DNA from: Phymorhynchus buccinoides
Lineage: Eukaryota; Mollusca; Gastropoda; Neogastropoda; Raphitomidae
Reading direction: 5' to 3'
DNA: 64,000 nucleotides
Assembly (NCBI GenBank): GCA_017654935.2
Contig: CM065713.1
Location: 11,622,886-11,686,885 of the forward strand
Position 1 is the first letter of the stretch. The number at the start of each line of letters is the position of its first letter. This document shows, piece by piece, positions 33,622 to 44,969 of the stretch. The position numbers were made by a program, and so were the translations under genes. Below the pieces are notes generated by a model. That model worked only from the letters and a program-made list of their open reading frames with translations. It did not search any database and had not been told where the DNA came from.

Positions 33622-34375
33622 CCTTTGCCTGAACTTTCCATCGTAACCCTTGATATAGCTACTACCTCAAGAGCACAAGTCCATATAGAAGAGGCTTTTC
33701 TTCAGGCAAACTACTGCCTGAACTTTCCATCATAACCCTTGATATAGCTACTACCTCAAGAGCACAAGTCCATATAGAAGAGGCTTTTCTTCAGGCAAAC
33801 CTACTGCCTGAACTTTCCATCGTAACCCTTGATATAGCTACTACCTCAAGAGCACAAGTCCATATAGAAGAGGCTTTTCTTCAGGCAAACCACTGCCTGA
33901 ACTTTCCATCGTAACCCTTGATATAGCTACTACCTCAAGAGCACAAGTCCATATAGAAGAGGCTTTTCTTCAGGCAAACTACTGCCTGAACTTTCCATCG
34001 TAACCCTTGATATAGCTACTACCTCAAGAGCACAAGTCCATATAGAAGAGGCTTTTCTTCAGGCAAACTACTGCCTGAACTTTCCATCGTAACCCTTGAT
34101 ATAGCTACTACCTCAAGAGCACAAGTCCATATAGAAGAGGCTTTTCTTCAGGCAAACTACTGCCTGAACTTTCCATCGTAACCCTTGATATAGCTACTAC
34201 CTCAAGAGCACAAGTCCATATAGAAGAGGCTTTTCTTCAGGCAAACTACTGCCTGAACTTTCCATCGTAACCCTTGATATAGCTACTACCTCAAGAGCAC
34301 AAGTCCATATAGAAGAGGCTTTTCTTCAGGCAAACCACTGCCTGAACCTGCATCAAACTGCCTGAATTCAGGCTT
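33622..34375 (+). repeat. tandem array, about 89-bp unit
   Basis: Eight nearly identical units: CTGCCTGAACTTTCCATCG, TAACCCTTGATATAGCTAC, TACCTCAAGAGCACAAGTCC, ATATAGAAGAGGCTTTTC, TTCAGGCAAAC. Unit junctions hold the inverted pair TTCAGGCA/TGCCTGAA. No exon similarity found. Confidence 0.95.
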
Positions 34376-34547
34376 CAAGCACACCCACATACACCCATGG
34401 TGTATGTACCCAGACGAAGAAAGTTACGCTCGGAAACGTCGGTTTCGTTTTTTATTTTTGTTGTTGTCGTTTAGCGTTGTGGGATTTCCCCAACCCAACT
34501 CACCAGTTTATTTTTAACCTTGTCCCTGATGACCTAAATAGACTGAC

Positions 34548-34648
34548 CTCCACAGGCAAGGTCAGGTCGACCTCGTTCTCCTCGTAGCCAATGGCGCTGT
34601 ACAGTTTGGCCTTTTCGTCCATCGTGTACAGAGAGTAGAACTGAGTCT
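34548..34648 (-). CDS. VPS13: VPS13 exon E7
   Basis: 101 bp. The acceptor is GTTGCAG|AGACTC and the donor is GTGGAG|GTCAGT. It reads TQFYSLYTMDEKAKLYSAIG, then YEENEVDLTLPVE. It matches VPS13A 'LTPEEKALLYEAIGYSETAVDPTL'. Phase 1 in, phase 0 out. No exon-edge copies were seen nearby. Confidence 0.92.
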
Positions 34649-34804
34649 CTGCAACAGTTACATCATCATAATCATAACAGTACATTTATATGTATGGGGG
34701 TTTGAAAGACCGGTTGGATTATTGTGATTTCTACTTCAAATGATGTTAAATAATAAAAAAATAATCATATAGTAAAAAGCCAAGTGTCCGTGTGTGTGTG
34801 TGTC

Positions 34805-35615
34805 TGAAACACGAAACGGGCCTTATAACTCCGCCATTTTTCGACTGAATCGCTTCAAATTTGCTGTGAGCCTTAACAGGGCGATGGCAACGGCAGCCGA
34901 GGCGGCCGTGTCATTTGCGCGGTTTTGCAAATGCGCAAAACGCGCATCCGCCAGCCTTTTGGCGCCCGTATCTCCGCTATTTCTGGACCGATTGCCTTCA
35001 AATTTGGCAGGTAGATGACTGGGGACGGTGACTATCGATGTGCCAAACCGGAAGCGAATCGATTACTTAGGCGCATAACAGCAGCATGATGCAAAACGGG
35101 CCTTATAACTCCGCCGGTTTTCAACCGAATCGCGTCAAATTTGCTGTCACGCTTGCTGTCGCCGGGGCAAAGCCTGGAAGCAAATTTGAAGAAAATTGAG
35201 AGAGAGCGTCACTCTCAGAGCAGCGCCAACGGCAAACAGGGCCTTATAACTCTGCCGTTTCTTAACGGAATCGCTTCAAATTTGCTGTACTCAGCGTTAC
35301 CAGTACTTGGCGTTACCGTTACTAGGCGTTACCGTTACTAGGGAGAGCGCATCACTCTCAGAGCAGCGCCAACGCGAAACGGGCCTTATAACTCCGCCTT
35401 TTCTTATCCGAATCGTTTCAAATTTGCTGTACTCAGCGTTACCAGTACTTGGCGTTACCGTTACTAGGGAGAGCGCGTCACTCTCAGAGCAGCGTCAATG
35501 GGAAACGGGGCCTTATAACTCCACCGTTTCTTAACCGAATCGCTTCAAATTTGCTGTACTCAGCGTTACCAGTACTTGGCGTTACCGTTACTAGGCGTTA
35601 CTGGTACTCGGCGTT
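34805..35615 (+). repeat. degenerate tandem array 'GGCCTTATAACTCCGCC'
   Basis: Five units (about 130-280 bp apart) carrying CGGGCCTTATAACTCCGCC, CCGAATCGCTTCAAATTTG and, in the last three, GCGTTACCAGTACTTGGCG and GAGAGCGCGTCACTCTCAG. Confidence 0.88.
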
Positions 35616-35744
35616 GCGCTAGCTAAAAATTAAATGGTGTCTATTATGTGTATGTGAAAGGGTGGTGATGAACAGCGTGAGCATTTTTTTATATATTTGT
35701 TTTTTTATATATTCTTCATATTGTTTTGTAATGTTTTTCTTCTT

Positions 35745-35856
35745 TATTGCTTTCTCTTGTAATATTTGTAAAGCGCTCTGAGGATGATTTTTTTTTATCA
35801 TCGAAGAGTGCTATAGAAGCTTTATTTATTATTATTATTATTATTATTATATATAG
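35745..35856 (+). repeat. LINE 3' tail
   Basis: TTTGTAAAGCGCTCTGAGG, CATCGAAGAGTGCTATAGAAG then (ATT)n. Same layout as the 24.5-kb LINE end. Confidence 0.7.
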
Positions 35857-36077
35857 CAGACCTGAACACCCCCTACACAAGCCTTGAGTGGTCTGGATAG
35901 CTGAAATGAGTAGCTTGGGTGTGAAATGCGTAGTCCTATTCATTAAAACCATCAAACACTGTTCACTGAAAATGAGTAGCAAACAAGAATTAAAGATCAT
36001 TATCATCAATTTTGAAGAGTAGTAGAGGTCCAAATTGAGTAGAATGCTACTCGTAAAGAGTAGAGTAAACAGGTCTG
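35857..36077. mobile_element. CAGACCTG-TIR MITE
   Basis: CAGACCTGAACACCCCCTAC ... GTAGAGTAAACAGGTCTG. Confidence 0.9.
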
Positions 36078-36188
36078 ATTTAGGCCGTGTACACACATAA
36101 GCGGATATTCCATGCGGAAACCCGTGCGCAATCCATAAATAAGTGAAACAAAGAAGGGAAAAGATTTGGGAGGATGGGGGAAACTTAC

Positions 36189-36312
36189 GCATGTCTTCAG
36201 AGCTGCTGCTGTTTTCTTTCTTGGCTTCATTCTTCTTCCCCCCTCCTCCGAACCACCCCCCAAACCAGCCCTGGCTGGACTCCTCTTTACGCTTCGCTCC
36301 CAGCTTGGCTGC
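36189..36312 (-). CDS. VPS13: VPS13 exon E6
   Basis: 124 bp. The acceptor is TATTTCAG|GCAGCC and the donor is GACATGC|GTAAGT. It reads AAKLGAKRKEESSQGWFGGW, then FGGGGKKNEAKKENSSSS, then EDM. GWFGGWF corresponds to the tryptophan motif of VPS13A (GWFSWLWSW). The Lys/Ser-rich tail is a likely flexible linker. Phase 0 in, phase 1 out. The first about 64 nt with the acceptor are repeated about 40 times upstream. Confidence 0.92.
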
Positions 36313-36581
36313 CTGAAATATTCATCATTATCGTCATCGTCTTCATCATCAACATTATCATCATCATCACCATGAACCACCCCTCAAACCAGCCCTTGCT
36401 GGACTCCTCTTTACGCTTCGCTCCCAGCTTGGCTGCCTGAAATATTCATCATTATCGTCATCGTCATCAACATTATCATCATCATCACCATGAACCACCC
36501 CTCAAACCAGCCCTGGCTGGACTCCTCTTTACGCTTCGCTCCCAGCTTGGCTGCCTGAAATATTCATCATTATCGTCATCG

Positions 36582-36614
<33 letters not shown>

Positions 36615-36923
36615 CCATGAACCACCCCTCAAACCAGCCCTGGCTGGACTCCTCTTTACGCTTCGCTCCCAGCTTGGCTGCCTGAAATATTCATCATTAT
36701 CGTCATCGTCATCATCATCAACATCACCATGAACCACCCCTCAAACCAGCCCTGGCTGGACTCCTCTTTACGCTTCGCTCCCAGCTTGGCTGCCTGAAAT
36801 ATTCATCATTATCGTCATCGTCATCATCATCATCATCATCATCATCACCATGAACCACCCCTCAAACCAGCCCTGGCTGGACTCCTCTTTACGCTTCGCT
36901 CCCAGCTTGGCTGCCTGAAATAT

Positions 36924-36956
<33 letters not shown>

Positions 36957-39900
36957 ACATCACCATGAACCACCCCTCAAACCAGCCCTGGCTGGACTCC
37001 TCTTTACGCTTCGCTCCCAGCTTGGCTGCCTGAAATATTCATCATTATCGTCATCGTCATCGTCATCATCATCAACATCACCATGAACCACCCCTCAAAC
37101 CAGCCCTTGCTGGACTCCTCTTTACGCTTCGCTCCCAGCTTGGCTGCCTGAAATATTCATCATTATCGTCATCGTCTTCATCATCAACATTATCATCATC
37201 ACCATGAACCACCCCTCAAACCAGCCCTTGCTGGACTCCTCTTTACGCTTCGCTCCCAGCTTGGCTGCCTGAAATATTCATCATTATCGTCATCGTCATC
37301 GTCATCAACATCACCATGAACCACCCCTCAAACCAGCCCTTGCTGGACTCCTCTTTACGCTTCGCTCCCAGCTTGGCTGCCTGAAATATTCATCATTATC
37401 GTCATCGTCTTCATCATCAACATTATCATCATCATCACCATGAACCACCCCTCAAACCAGCCCTTGCTGGACTCCTCTTTACGCTTCGCTCCCAGCTTGG
37501 CTGCCTGAAATATTCATCATTATCGTCATCGTCTTCATCATCATCACATCACCATGAACCACCCCTCAAACCAGCCCTTGCTGGACTCCTCTTTACGCTT
37601 CGCTCCCAGCTTGGCTGCCTGAAATATTCATCATTATCGTCATCGTCTTCATCATCAACATTATCATCATCATCACCATGAACCACCCCTCAAACCAGCC
37701 CTGGCTGGACTCCTCTTTACGCTTCGCTCCCAGCTTGGCTGCCTGAAATATTCATCATTATCGTTATCGTCATCATCATCAACATTATCATCATCATCAC
37801 CATGAACCACCCCTCAAACCAGCCCTGGCTGGACTCCTCTTTACGCTTCGCTCCCAGCTTGGCTGCCTGAAATATTCATCATTATCGTCATCGTCATCAT
37901 CATCAACATCACCATGAACCACCCCTCAAACCAGCCCTTGCTGGACTCCTCTTTACGCTTCGCTCCCAGCTTGGCTGCCTGAAATATTCATCATTATCGT
38001 CATCTGAAATATCATCGTCATTCATCAACATCACCATGAACCACCCCTCAAACCAGCCCTTGCTGGACTCCTCTTTACGCTTCGCTCCCAGCTTGGCTGC
38101 CTGAAATATTCATCATTATCGTCATCGTCATCATCATCAACATCATCATCATCACCATGAACCACCCCTCAAACCAGCCCTTGCTGGACTCCTCTTTACG
38201 CTTCGCTCCCAGCTTGGCTGCCTGAAATATTCATCATTATCGTCATCGTCTTCATCATCAACATTATCATCATCACCATGAACCACCCCTCAAACCAGCC
38301 CTTGCTGGACTCCTCTTTACGCTTCGCTCCCAGCTTGGCTGCCTGAAATATTCATCATTATCGTCATCGTCTTCATCATCAACATTATCATCATCATCAC
38401 CATGAACCACCCCTCAAACCAGCCCTTGCTGGACTCCTCTTTACGCTTCGCTCCCAGCTTGGCTGCCTGAAATATTCATCATTATCGTCATCGTCTTCAT
38501 CATCAACATTATCATCATCACCATGAACCACCCCTCAAACCAGCCCTTGCTGGACTCCTCTTTACGCTTCGCTCCCAGCTTGGCTGCCTGAAATATTCAT
38601 CATTATCGTCATCGTCTTCATCATCAACATTATCATCATCATCACCATGAACCACCCCTCAAACCAGCCCTGGCTGGACTCCTCTTTACGCTTCGCTCCC
38701 AGCTTGGCTGCCTGAAATATTCATCATTATCGTCATCATCATCAACATTATCATCATCATCACCATGAACCACCCCCCAAACCAGCCCTGGCTGGACTCC
38801 TCTTTACGCTTCGCTCCCAGCTTGGCTGCCTGAAATATTCATCATTATCGTCATCGTCTTCATCATCAACATTATCATCATCATCACCATGAACCACCCC
38901 TCAAACCAGCCCTGGCTGGACTCCTCTTTACGCTTCGCTCCCAGCTTGGCTGCCTGAAATATTCATCATTATCGTCATCGTCTTCATCATCAACATTATC
39001 ATCATCATCACCATGAACCACCCCTCAAACCAGCCCTGGCTGGACTCCTCTTTACGCTTCGCTCCCAGCTTGGCTGCCTGAAATATTCATCATTATCGTC
39101 ATCGTCTTCATCATCAACATCATCATCACCATGAACCACCCCTCAAACCAGCCCTTGCTGGACTCCTCTTTACGCTTCGCTCCCAGCTTGGCTGCCTGAA
39201 ATATTCATCATTATCGTCATCGTCATCATCATCATCATCACCATGAACCACCCCTCAAACCAGCCCTTGCTGGACTCCTCTTTACGCTTCGCTCCCAGCT
39301 TGGCTGCCTGAAATATTCATCATTATCGTCATCATCATCATTATCGTCATCATCATCAACATTATCATCATCATCACCATGAACCACCCCTCAAACCAGC
39401 CCTTGCTGGACTCCTCTTTACGCTTCGCTCCCAGCTTGGCTGCCTGAAATATTCATCATTATCGTCATCATCATCATTATCGTCATCATCATCAACATTA
39501 TCATCATCATCACCATGAACCACCCCTCAAACCAGCTCTTGCCGGACTCCTCTTTACGCTTCACTCCCAGCTTGGCTGCCTGAATCATTCATCATTATCA
39601 TCATCATCATCATCATCACCATCATCATGTCAAAATCATCATGGACTCCTCTTTACGCATCATCACTTCTGCCATCATCATCATGAACCATCTCCCAAAC
39701 CAGCAGCTCTTACTGGACTCCTCTTTACGCCTCGCTCTCCCAACTTGGCTGCCTGAAATATTCATCATCATCATCATGATCATCATCACCATCACCATCA
39801 TCATCATGAACCATCCCCCAAACCAGCTCTTACTGGACTCCTCTTTACGCCTCGCTCTCCCAACTTGGCTGCCTGAAATATTCATCATCATCATCATGAT

Positions 39901-41112
39901 CATCATCACCATCACCATCATCATCATGAACCATCCCCCAAACCAGCTCTTACTGGACTCCTCTTTACGCCTCGCTCTCCCAACTTGGCTGCCTGAAATA
40001 TTCATCATCATCATCATGATCATCACCATCAACATCATCATCATCACCATGAACCACCCCTCAAACCAGCTCTTGCTGGACTCCTCTTTACGCTTCGCTC
40101 CCAGCTTGGCTGCCTGAAATATTCATCATTATCATCATCATCATCATTATCGTCATCATCATCAACATTATCATCATCATCACCATGAACCATCCCCCAA
40201 ACCAGCTCTTACTGCACTCCTCTTTACGCCTCGCTCTCCCAACTTGGCTGCCTGAAATATTCATCATTATCGTCATCGTCTTCATCATCAACAACATATC
40301 ATCATCATCACCATGAACCACCCCCAAAACCAGCCCTGGCTGGACTCCTCTTTACGCTTCGCTCCCAGCTTGGCTGCCTGAAATATTCATCATTATCGTC
40401 ATCGTCTTCATCATCAACATTATCATCATCACCATGAACCACCCCTCAAACCAGCCCTGGCTGGACTCCTCTTTACGCTTCGCTCCCAGCTTGGCTGCCT
40501 GAAATATTCATCATTATCGTCATCGTCATCATCATCAACATCACCATGAACCACCCCTCAAACCAGCCCTTGCTGGACTCCTCTTTACGCTTCGCTCCCA
40601 GCTTGGCTGCCTGAAATATTCATCATTATCGTCATCGTCTTCATCATCAACATTATCATCATCACCATGAACCACCCCTCAAACCAGCCCTTGCTGGACT
40701 CCTCTTTACGCTTCGCTCCCAGCTTGGCTGCCTGAAATATTCATCATTATCATCATCATCATCATTATCGTCATTGTCATCATCATCATCACCATCATCA
40801 TCACCATCATCATCATGAACCATCTCCCAAACCAGCTCTTACTGGACTCCTCTTTATGCCTCGCTCTCTGAAATATTCATCATCATGATCATGATCATCA
40901 TCACCATCACCATCATCATCATGAACCATCCCCCAAACCAGCTCTTACTAGACTCCTCTTTACGCCTCGCTCTCCCAACTTGGCTGCCTGAAATATTCAT
41001 CATCATGATCATGATCATCATCACCATCACCATCATCATCATGAACCATCCCCCAAACCAGCTCTTACTGGACTCATCTTTACGCCTCGCTCTCCCAACT
41101 TGGCTGCCTGTA
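36313..41112 (-). repeat. acceptor-edge minisatellite of exon E6, about 40 units
   Basis: Units of 105-140 bp (a few longer), about 40 by counting the GGCTGCCTGAA junction. Each contains, on the minus strand, a variable (GAT/ATG)n tract, then GAATATTTCAG|GCAGCC, then the first about 64 nt of exon E6 (AAKLGAKRKEESS..GWF.GWF), then ATGGTGATG. Most copies are nearly identical. Units at about 39.7-41.1 kb form a diverged subfamily (GGGAGAGCGAGGCG in place of GGGAGCGAAGCG). The unit at 36.3 kb grades directly into the complete exon. The array fills most of the 5.6-kb intron between E5 and E6. Confidence 0.95.
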
Positions 41113-41424
41113 ATGACAAATTAACAGTTATTACAACAACGGACTCAAGCTCTCTTAACGCTTACCTTAAAATTTAAAAAAACCATTCACACAAGGCCAT
41201 TGCACAGAACGGAGATATCAAAAACATTCTCACTTACACATAAACGCCATGTGGGCAGCCACACTCCTGTCTTCGGGGGGATTCTTCTTTCAATCTTTGC
41301 CATCAATGTTAGCAGAAATGTTGTGGTTTTATAAGACCGCGGTTCCGGATGACAAGATGGCCGATCCTGAAGGCTCGTTCTATCAGCTTTTTTTTCAATT
41401 TTGATTTAAGGAGCATGCCTGAAC

Positions 41425-41870
41425 TACTTCTTCTTATGCATTCCCAGGCCATATGGCCATAATAGGTAAGGTGCGTATGTGTCCGGTTTTCAGTTTTCAT
41501 TGGTCTCCCCGCTGCGCACAGCCGACACATTCCGATTTCGGAGAAGCTCAAAGGAGAACAATTATTTGGAAGATTTTTTTTTTTTTTAAAGGCAAGAGAA
41601 TGGGGCCAATAAGTCAGAAAGATAGTAGATGACAGTAAGCAAAAGGAAAAGGCAGAGTCAAAGGGAGTGACAGATTAGAGGAAGTTACAAGCACAGAACA
41701 TCCAGAAGGTGGGGGAACTATTTTTACGAAAGATCTCCCCCAGGGAGAGCCTCGTAGAGGGAGCAGGGTCGTCCAGCTCCCCGTATGTACGACCTTGTCC
41801 AGCTCCCCGTATGTAGGCACGAGGCATCCACCCACTGCCCCCCCTAAACTACTTTCACCCACGTAATTAT
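41425..41870 (-). mobile_element. SINE-like element, longest A-type copy
   Basis: Starts on the minus strand with GGGGGCAGTGGGTGGATGCC, ATACGGGGAGCTGGAC (duplicated), CCTGGGGGAGATC, then the common body and ends GGGAATGCATAAGAAGAAGT. It includes the head missing from most copies. Confidence 0.85.
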
Positions 41871-41932
41871 ATTCACCCCCCAACCTCCTCCCACCCACCC
41901 CCACCCCATTCCTTCCTCCCCCTCCTCCTCAC

Positions 41933-41995
41933 CTCCACCTCAGCCTGTTGTCTCATCACTGTGATGCTGAACACGTCCAGAGTCTTCTCCCCTTT
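41933..41995 (-). CDS. VPS13: VPS13 exon E5
   Basis: 63 bp, 21 codons: KGEKTLDVFSITVMRQQAEVE, phase 0 in and out. The acceptor is TTTCCAG|AAAGGG and the donor is GTGGAG|GTGAGG; an alternative GAG|GTGGAG donor two codons earlier is weaker. It matches VPS13A 'EKTLDVFNITIARQTAEVE'. The 5' edge is copied four times upstream (42144-42600). Confidence 0.9.
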
Positions 41996-42059
41996 CTGGA
42001 AATGTTAAAAAAACCGTTTTGAAAATATTGCAGATCTTCATCCTACTCTTTCTCTCTCA

Positions 42060-42074
42060 CTCAAACATTAGCGT

Positions 42075-42144
<70 letters not shown>

Positions 42145-42498
42145 ACGTCCAGTCTTCTCCCCTTCATGTAAACATCATCATCATTATATTTGTCATAAAG
42201 TCAAAGCCCCCCATCACACACTCATGCACACACACACACACATACACACACGCACACACACGCGCGCACACGCACACGCACACATACACACACACACACG
42301 CGTACGTCCAGTCCTCTCCCCTTCATGTAAACATCATCATCATCATCTGTCATAGTGTCATACAGTCAAAGCCCCCATCACACACTCACACACACACATG
42401 TCCAGTTTTCTCCCCTTCATATAAACATCATCATCATCATATTGTCATAAAGTCAAAGCTCCCCATCACACACTCATGCACACATACACACACAGAGA

Positions 42499-42554
<56 letters not shown>

Positions 42555-42600
42555 TACATACACGTCCAGTCTTCTCCTCTTCATGTAAACATCATCATCA
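42060..42600 (-). repeat. four acceptor-edge copies of exon E5 in CA repeats
   Basis: The unit contains (CA)n, then ACGTCCAGTCTTCTCCCC, then TTCATGTAAACATCATCAT. It recurs at about 42144, 42303, 42398 and 42561. On the minus strand this is the first 20-odd bases of E5 (GGGGAGAAGACTGGACGT), but the acceptor AG is replaced by ATG A, so these copies probably no longer work as acceptors. One CT is missing relative to the exon. Confidence 0.8.
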
Positions 42601-42729
42601 TCATATTGTCAGAGGAAATTAAAACATTACACAAGAAAGGTGTCATAAAGTCAAAGCCCCCATCACACACTCATGCACACACACACACTCCACTCTCTCA
42701 TCACTCACTCTTACTCACACAAACTCCTT

Positions 42730-42795
42730 CACCTCCACACCCCCATTTCTCTCTCTCTCTCCCTCTCTCATTGTCTCTCTCATTGTCTCTCTCAT

Positions 42796-42852
<57 letters not shown>

Positions 42853-42949
42853 CCTCAATGACTTTGGCGGCGGCGGCAGGCAGTTTCTTGTTGTCCAGCT
42901 TTCTCACGTAGGCCTCCCTGTAGTTCCTCATGGTTTTGTGATGTCCGCC

Positions 42950-43007
<58 letters not shown>

Positions 43008-43094
43008 TCAATGACTTTGGGGCCTTCGACAGGCATTTTTGTTGTTGTCCAACTTTCTTTTTTACATAGGCCTGTCTGTAGTTCTTCATGGTTT

Positions 43095-43140
<46 letters not shown>

Positions 43141-43300
43141 TCTCTCAGTGTCTCTCTCTCTCTCCCTCTCTCTCAGTGTCTCTCTCTCACACACACACAC
43201 ACACACACCTCAATGACTTTAGCGGTGTCGGCAGGCAGTTTCTTGTTGTCCAGCTTTCTCACGTAGGCCTCTCTGTAGTTCCTCATGGTTTTGCGATGTC

Positions 43301-43320
<20 letters not shown>
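42730..43320 (-). repeat. three donor-edge copies of exon E4 between CT/CA repeats
   Basis: Copies of the last 75-95 nt of E4, each ending in GTCATTGAG followed by GTG or a purine-rich run, lie at about 43208-43302, 43006-43095 and 42857-42945. They encode variants such as REAYVRKLDNKKLPADTAK and are in frame with the parent. Each is flanked by (CT)n and (CA)n runs. All lie on the downstream side of E4, so each presents an extra 5' splice site. Confidence 0.9.
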
Positions 43321-43337
<17 letters not shown>

Positions 43338-43365
43338 TCTCCCTCCCTCCCTCACACACACACAC

Positions 43366-43537
43366 CTCAATGACTTTGGCAGCGTCGGCAGGCAGTTTCT
43401 TCTTGTCCAGCTTTCTCACGTAGGCCTCCCTGTAGTCCCTCATGATTTTGCGATGCTCGGCGATGTGCACCCACGACCACATGCGACGGCGACGGCGAAC
43501 CGTCTCCTCCAGAACGCTGGTGTACGCGTAGTGCCAC
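43366..43537 (-). CDS. VPS13: VPS13 exon E4
   Basis: 172 bp, the longest exon seen. The acceptor is CCACCAG|GTGGCA and the donor is ATTGAG|GTGTGT. It reads WHYAYTSVLEETVRRRRR, MWSWVHIAEHRKIMRDY, then REAYVRKLDKKKLPADAAK and VIE. This is the conserved VPS13 block 'WWAYAIHGVLE...MWSWKHIRKHRQKMKQYKELYKKKL'. The arginine run makes a strongly basic patch. Phase 2 in, phase 0 out. Three copies of its 3' end lie downstream (42857-43300). Confidence 0.95.
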
Positions 43538-43564
43538 CTGGTGGAGGGGAAGAAAAAATATATA

Positions 43565-44577
43565 TACCGTAATTTTCAGACTATGAGGCGATATTTTTTT
43601 CTCCAATTTTGACCTATGCGCCTAATAAAGGAGGGCGCCCTATTAGTGAACAAAATAATGAGAACGAATGAACAAACAAAATTTTATTTATACAGGGTAA
43701 TGAGATAAGTATACATACTTTTTTACACCCAGCCCTGAGAGAGGCAGCGATTGCCATACTCAGTAGTCTACTGTGAGTCACAACATCGAAAGTGGTAACG
43801 AGTCGCCGATACGACGAATACTCACGTTAAAATGCTTCAAAATCCCTATTATCGTCCGAGATACCGTCCAAACAGATGCCATAACCCTTGATTGGGTGTA
43901 AAAAAGCATCGTTGTAGAGCTTAAAAAGCCATAATTCTACAGACAAACCTCTATTTTAAGACTTCCAAAATGTCCGGAAAAATCGGTCGTAAATTGGAGG
44001 GGTCGTATGACGGAGGTTTTCACTGGCAGCCGTAGAAAGAAAAAGTTCAGCACAGTTCATACTCTCTTCTTCATGCACACATACAATGACGTATTAAAAC
44101 TGGATTTGGGTCTTTCCAACTCCATAGGATTGTGCAATCGATGTATTACAGTTTCACTTCGCCGACTTCTGTTAATCACCTCCACTCTCGTCCAAAGTCA
44201 GTGGTTTTCTTTTTCAAAGTCAGTGGTTTTCATGCTTTTCCTACGCTTTCCACCATCTTTTCTACAACAAGGGAAGCGACTCCGCTTTCAGGCCCTTGAC
44301 CGTGGTTGTTTCCCTTTGCTCGAAGTCTATGCAGACGACAACAACGGTCGTAAAAACCAACAAAATGGCGGCCGTAAGTCGCGTTTTAGAGGAAGTCGTT
44401 TAAGAGAGGTCGTTTACATAGTAAAATGCATCCGTGCCAACAAATCCGGTCTCAAATGAGAGGTGGTCGTTTAACAGAGGGTCGTAAAATAGGGGTTTGT
44501 CTGTATCAGTTTTCACGAAGAAAAGTCCAAACGCAACTACTATAGGGCGATACTTTGACCCCTGCGCCTTATAATGT
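43565..44577. mobile_element. ACCGTA element with nested pogo-like MITE (43940-44503)
   Basis: TACCGTAATTTTCAGACTAT at the left. The interior is the reverse complement of 27788-28367. The nested TA-flanked CAGACAAACCTCTATTTTAA ... AAATAGGGGTTTGTCTG is 564 bp. Its long open frame (44007-44456) is present degraded in the other copies and has no known domain. Confidence 0.9.
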
Positions 44578-44578
44578 G

Positions 44579-44893
44579 ACTCCCCCCGTGGGGATACCGG
44601 GGGGTCTTTTGCATAAATAGTTCCCCCACCTTCTGGAAAGTTCTGTGCTTGTAACTTCCTCTAATCTGTCACTCTCTTTGACTCTGAATGTGTCGGCTGT
44701 ACACAGCAGAGACCAATGAAGATTAAGATTAAGATTAAAATTATAGCCCCGTCGACAACAAAGGCCATGTCAGGGCTGTCACCACGTTAAATCTTACCAT
44801 GTATTAGAGACCAGTGAAAACTGAAAACCGGACACATATGTACCTTACCCATTATGGCCATATGGCCCGGGAACGCAGAAAAAGAAGAAGAAC
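44579..44893 (+). mobile_element. SINE-like element, A-type, interrupted
   Basis: GTGGGGATACCGGGGGGTC ... TGAATGTGTCGGCTGTACAC; about 100 bp inserted at 44717-44815 (GATTAAGATTAAGATTAA); then AGACCAGTGAAAACTG ... GGGAACGCAGAAAAAGAAG. Confidence 0.82.
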
Positions 44894-44969
44894 TTGCGAA
44901 TGAGGAGCATGTAGTGTGTTCATCTGCATAAATGCATGTGTGCCTGTCGGTGTGTTCAGTCATCTTCTT

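Noticed and set aside
39625..40117. Open frames across several E6 array units (NISGSQVGRARRKEESS... and the plus-strand IIIITI frames)
   Set aside because: They arise because unit lengths are near multiples of three; the minus-strand frame differs from the real E6 frame upstream of the acceptor. Treated as part of the repeat, not as a gene.
44007..44459. 150-codon frame inside the CAGACAAACC element as a transposase
   Set aside because: No DDE or HTH motif is visible and the same frame is broken in the copies at 21.1 and 10.5 kb.
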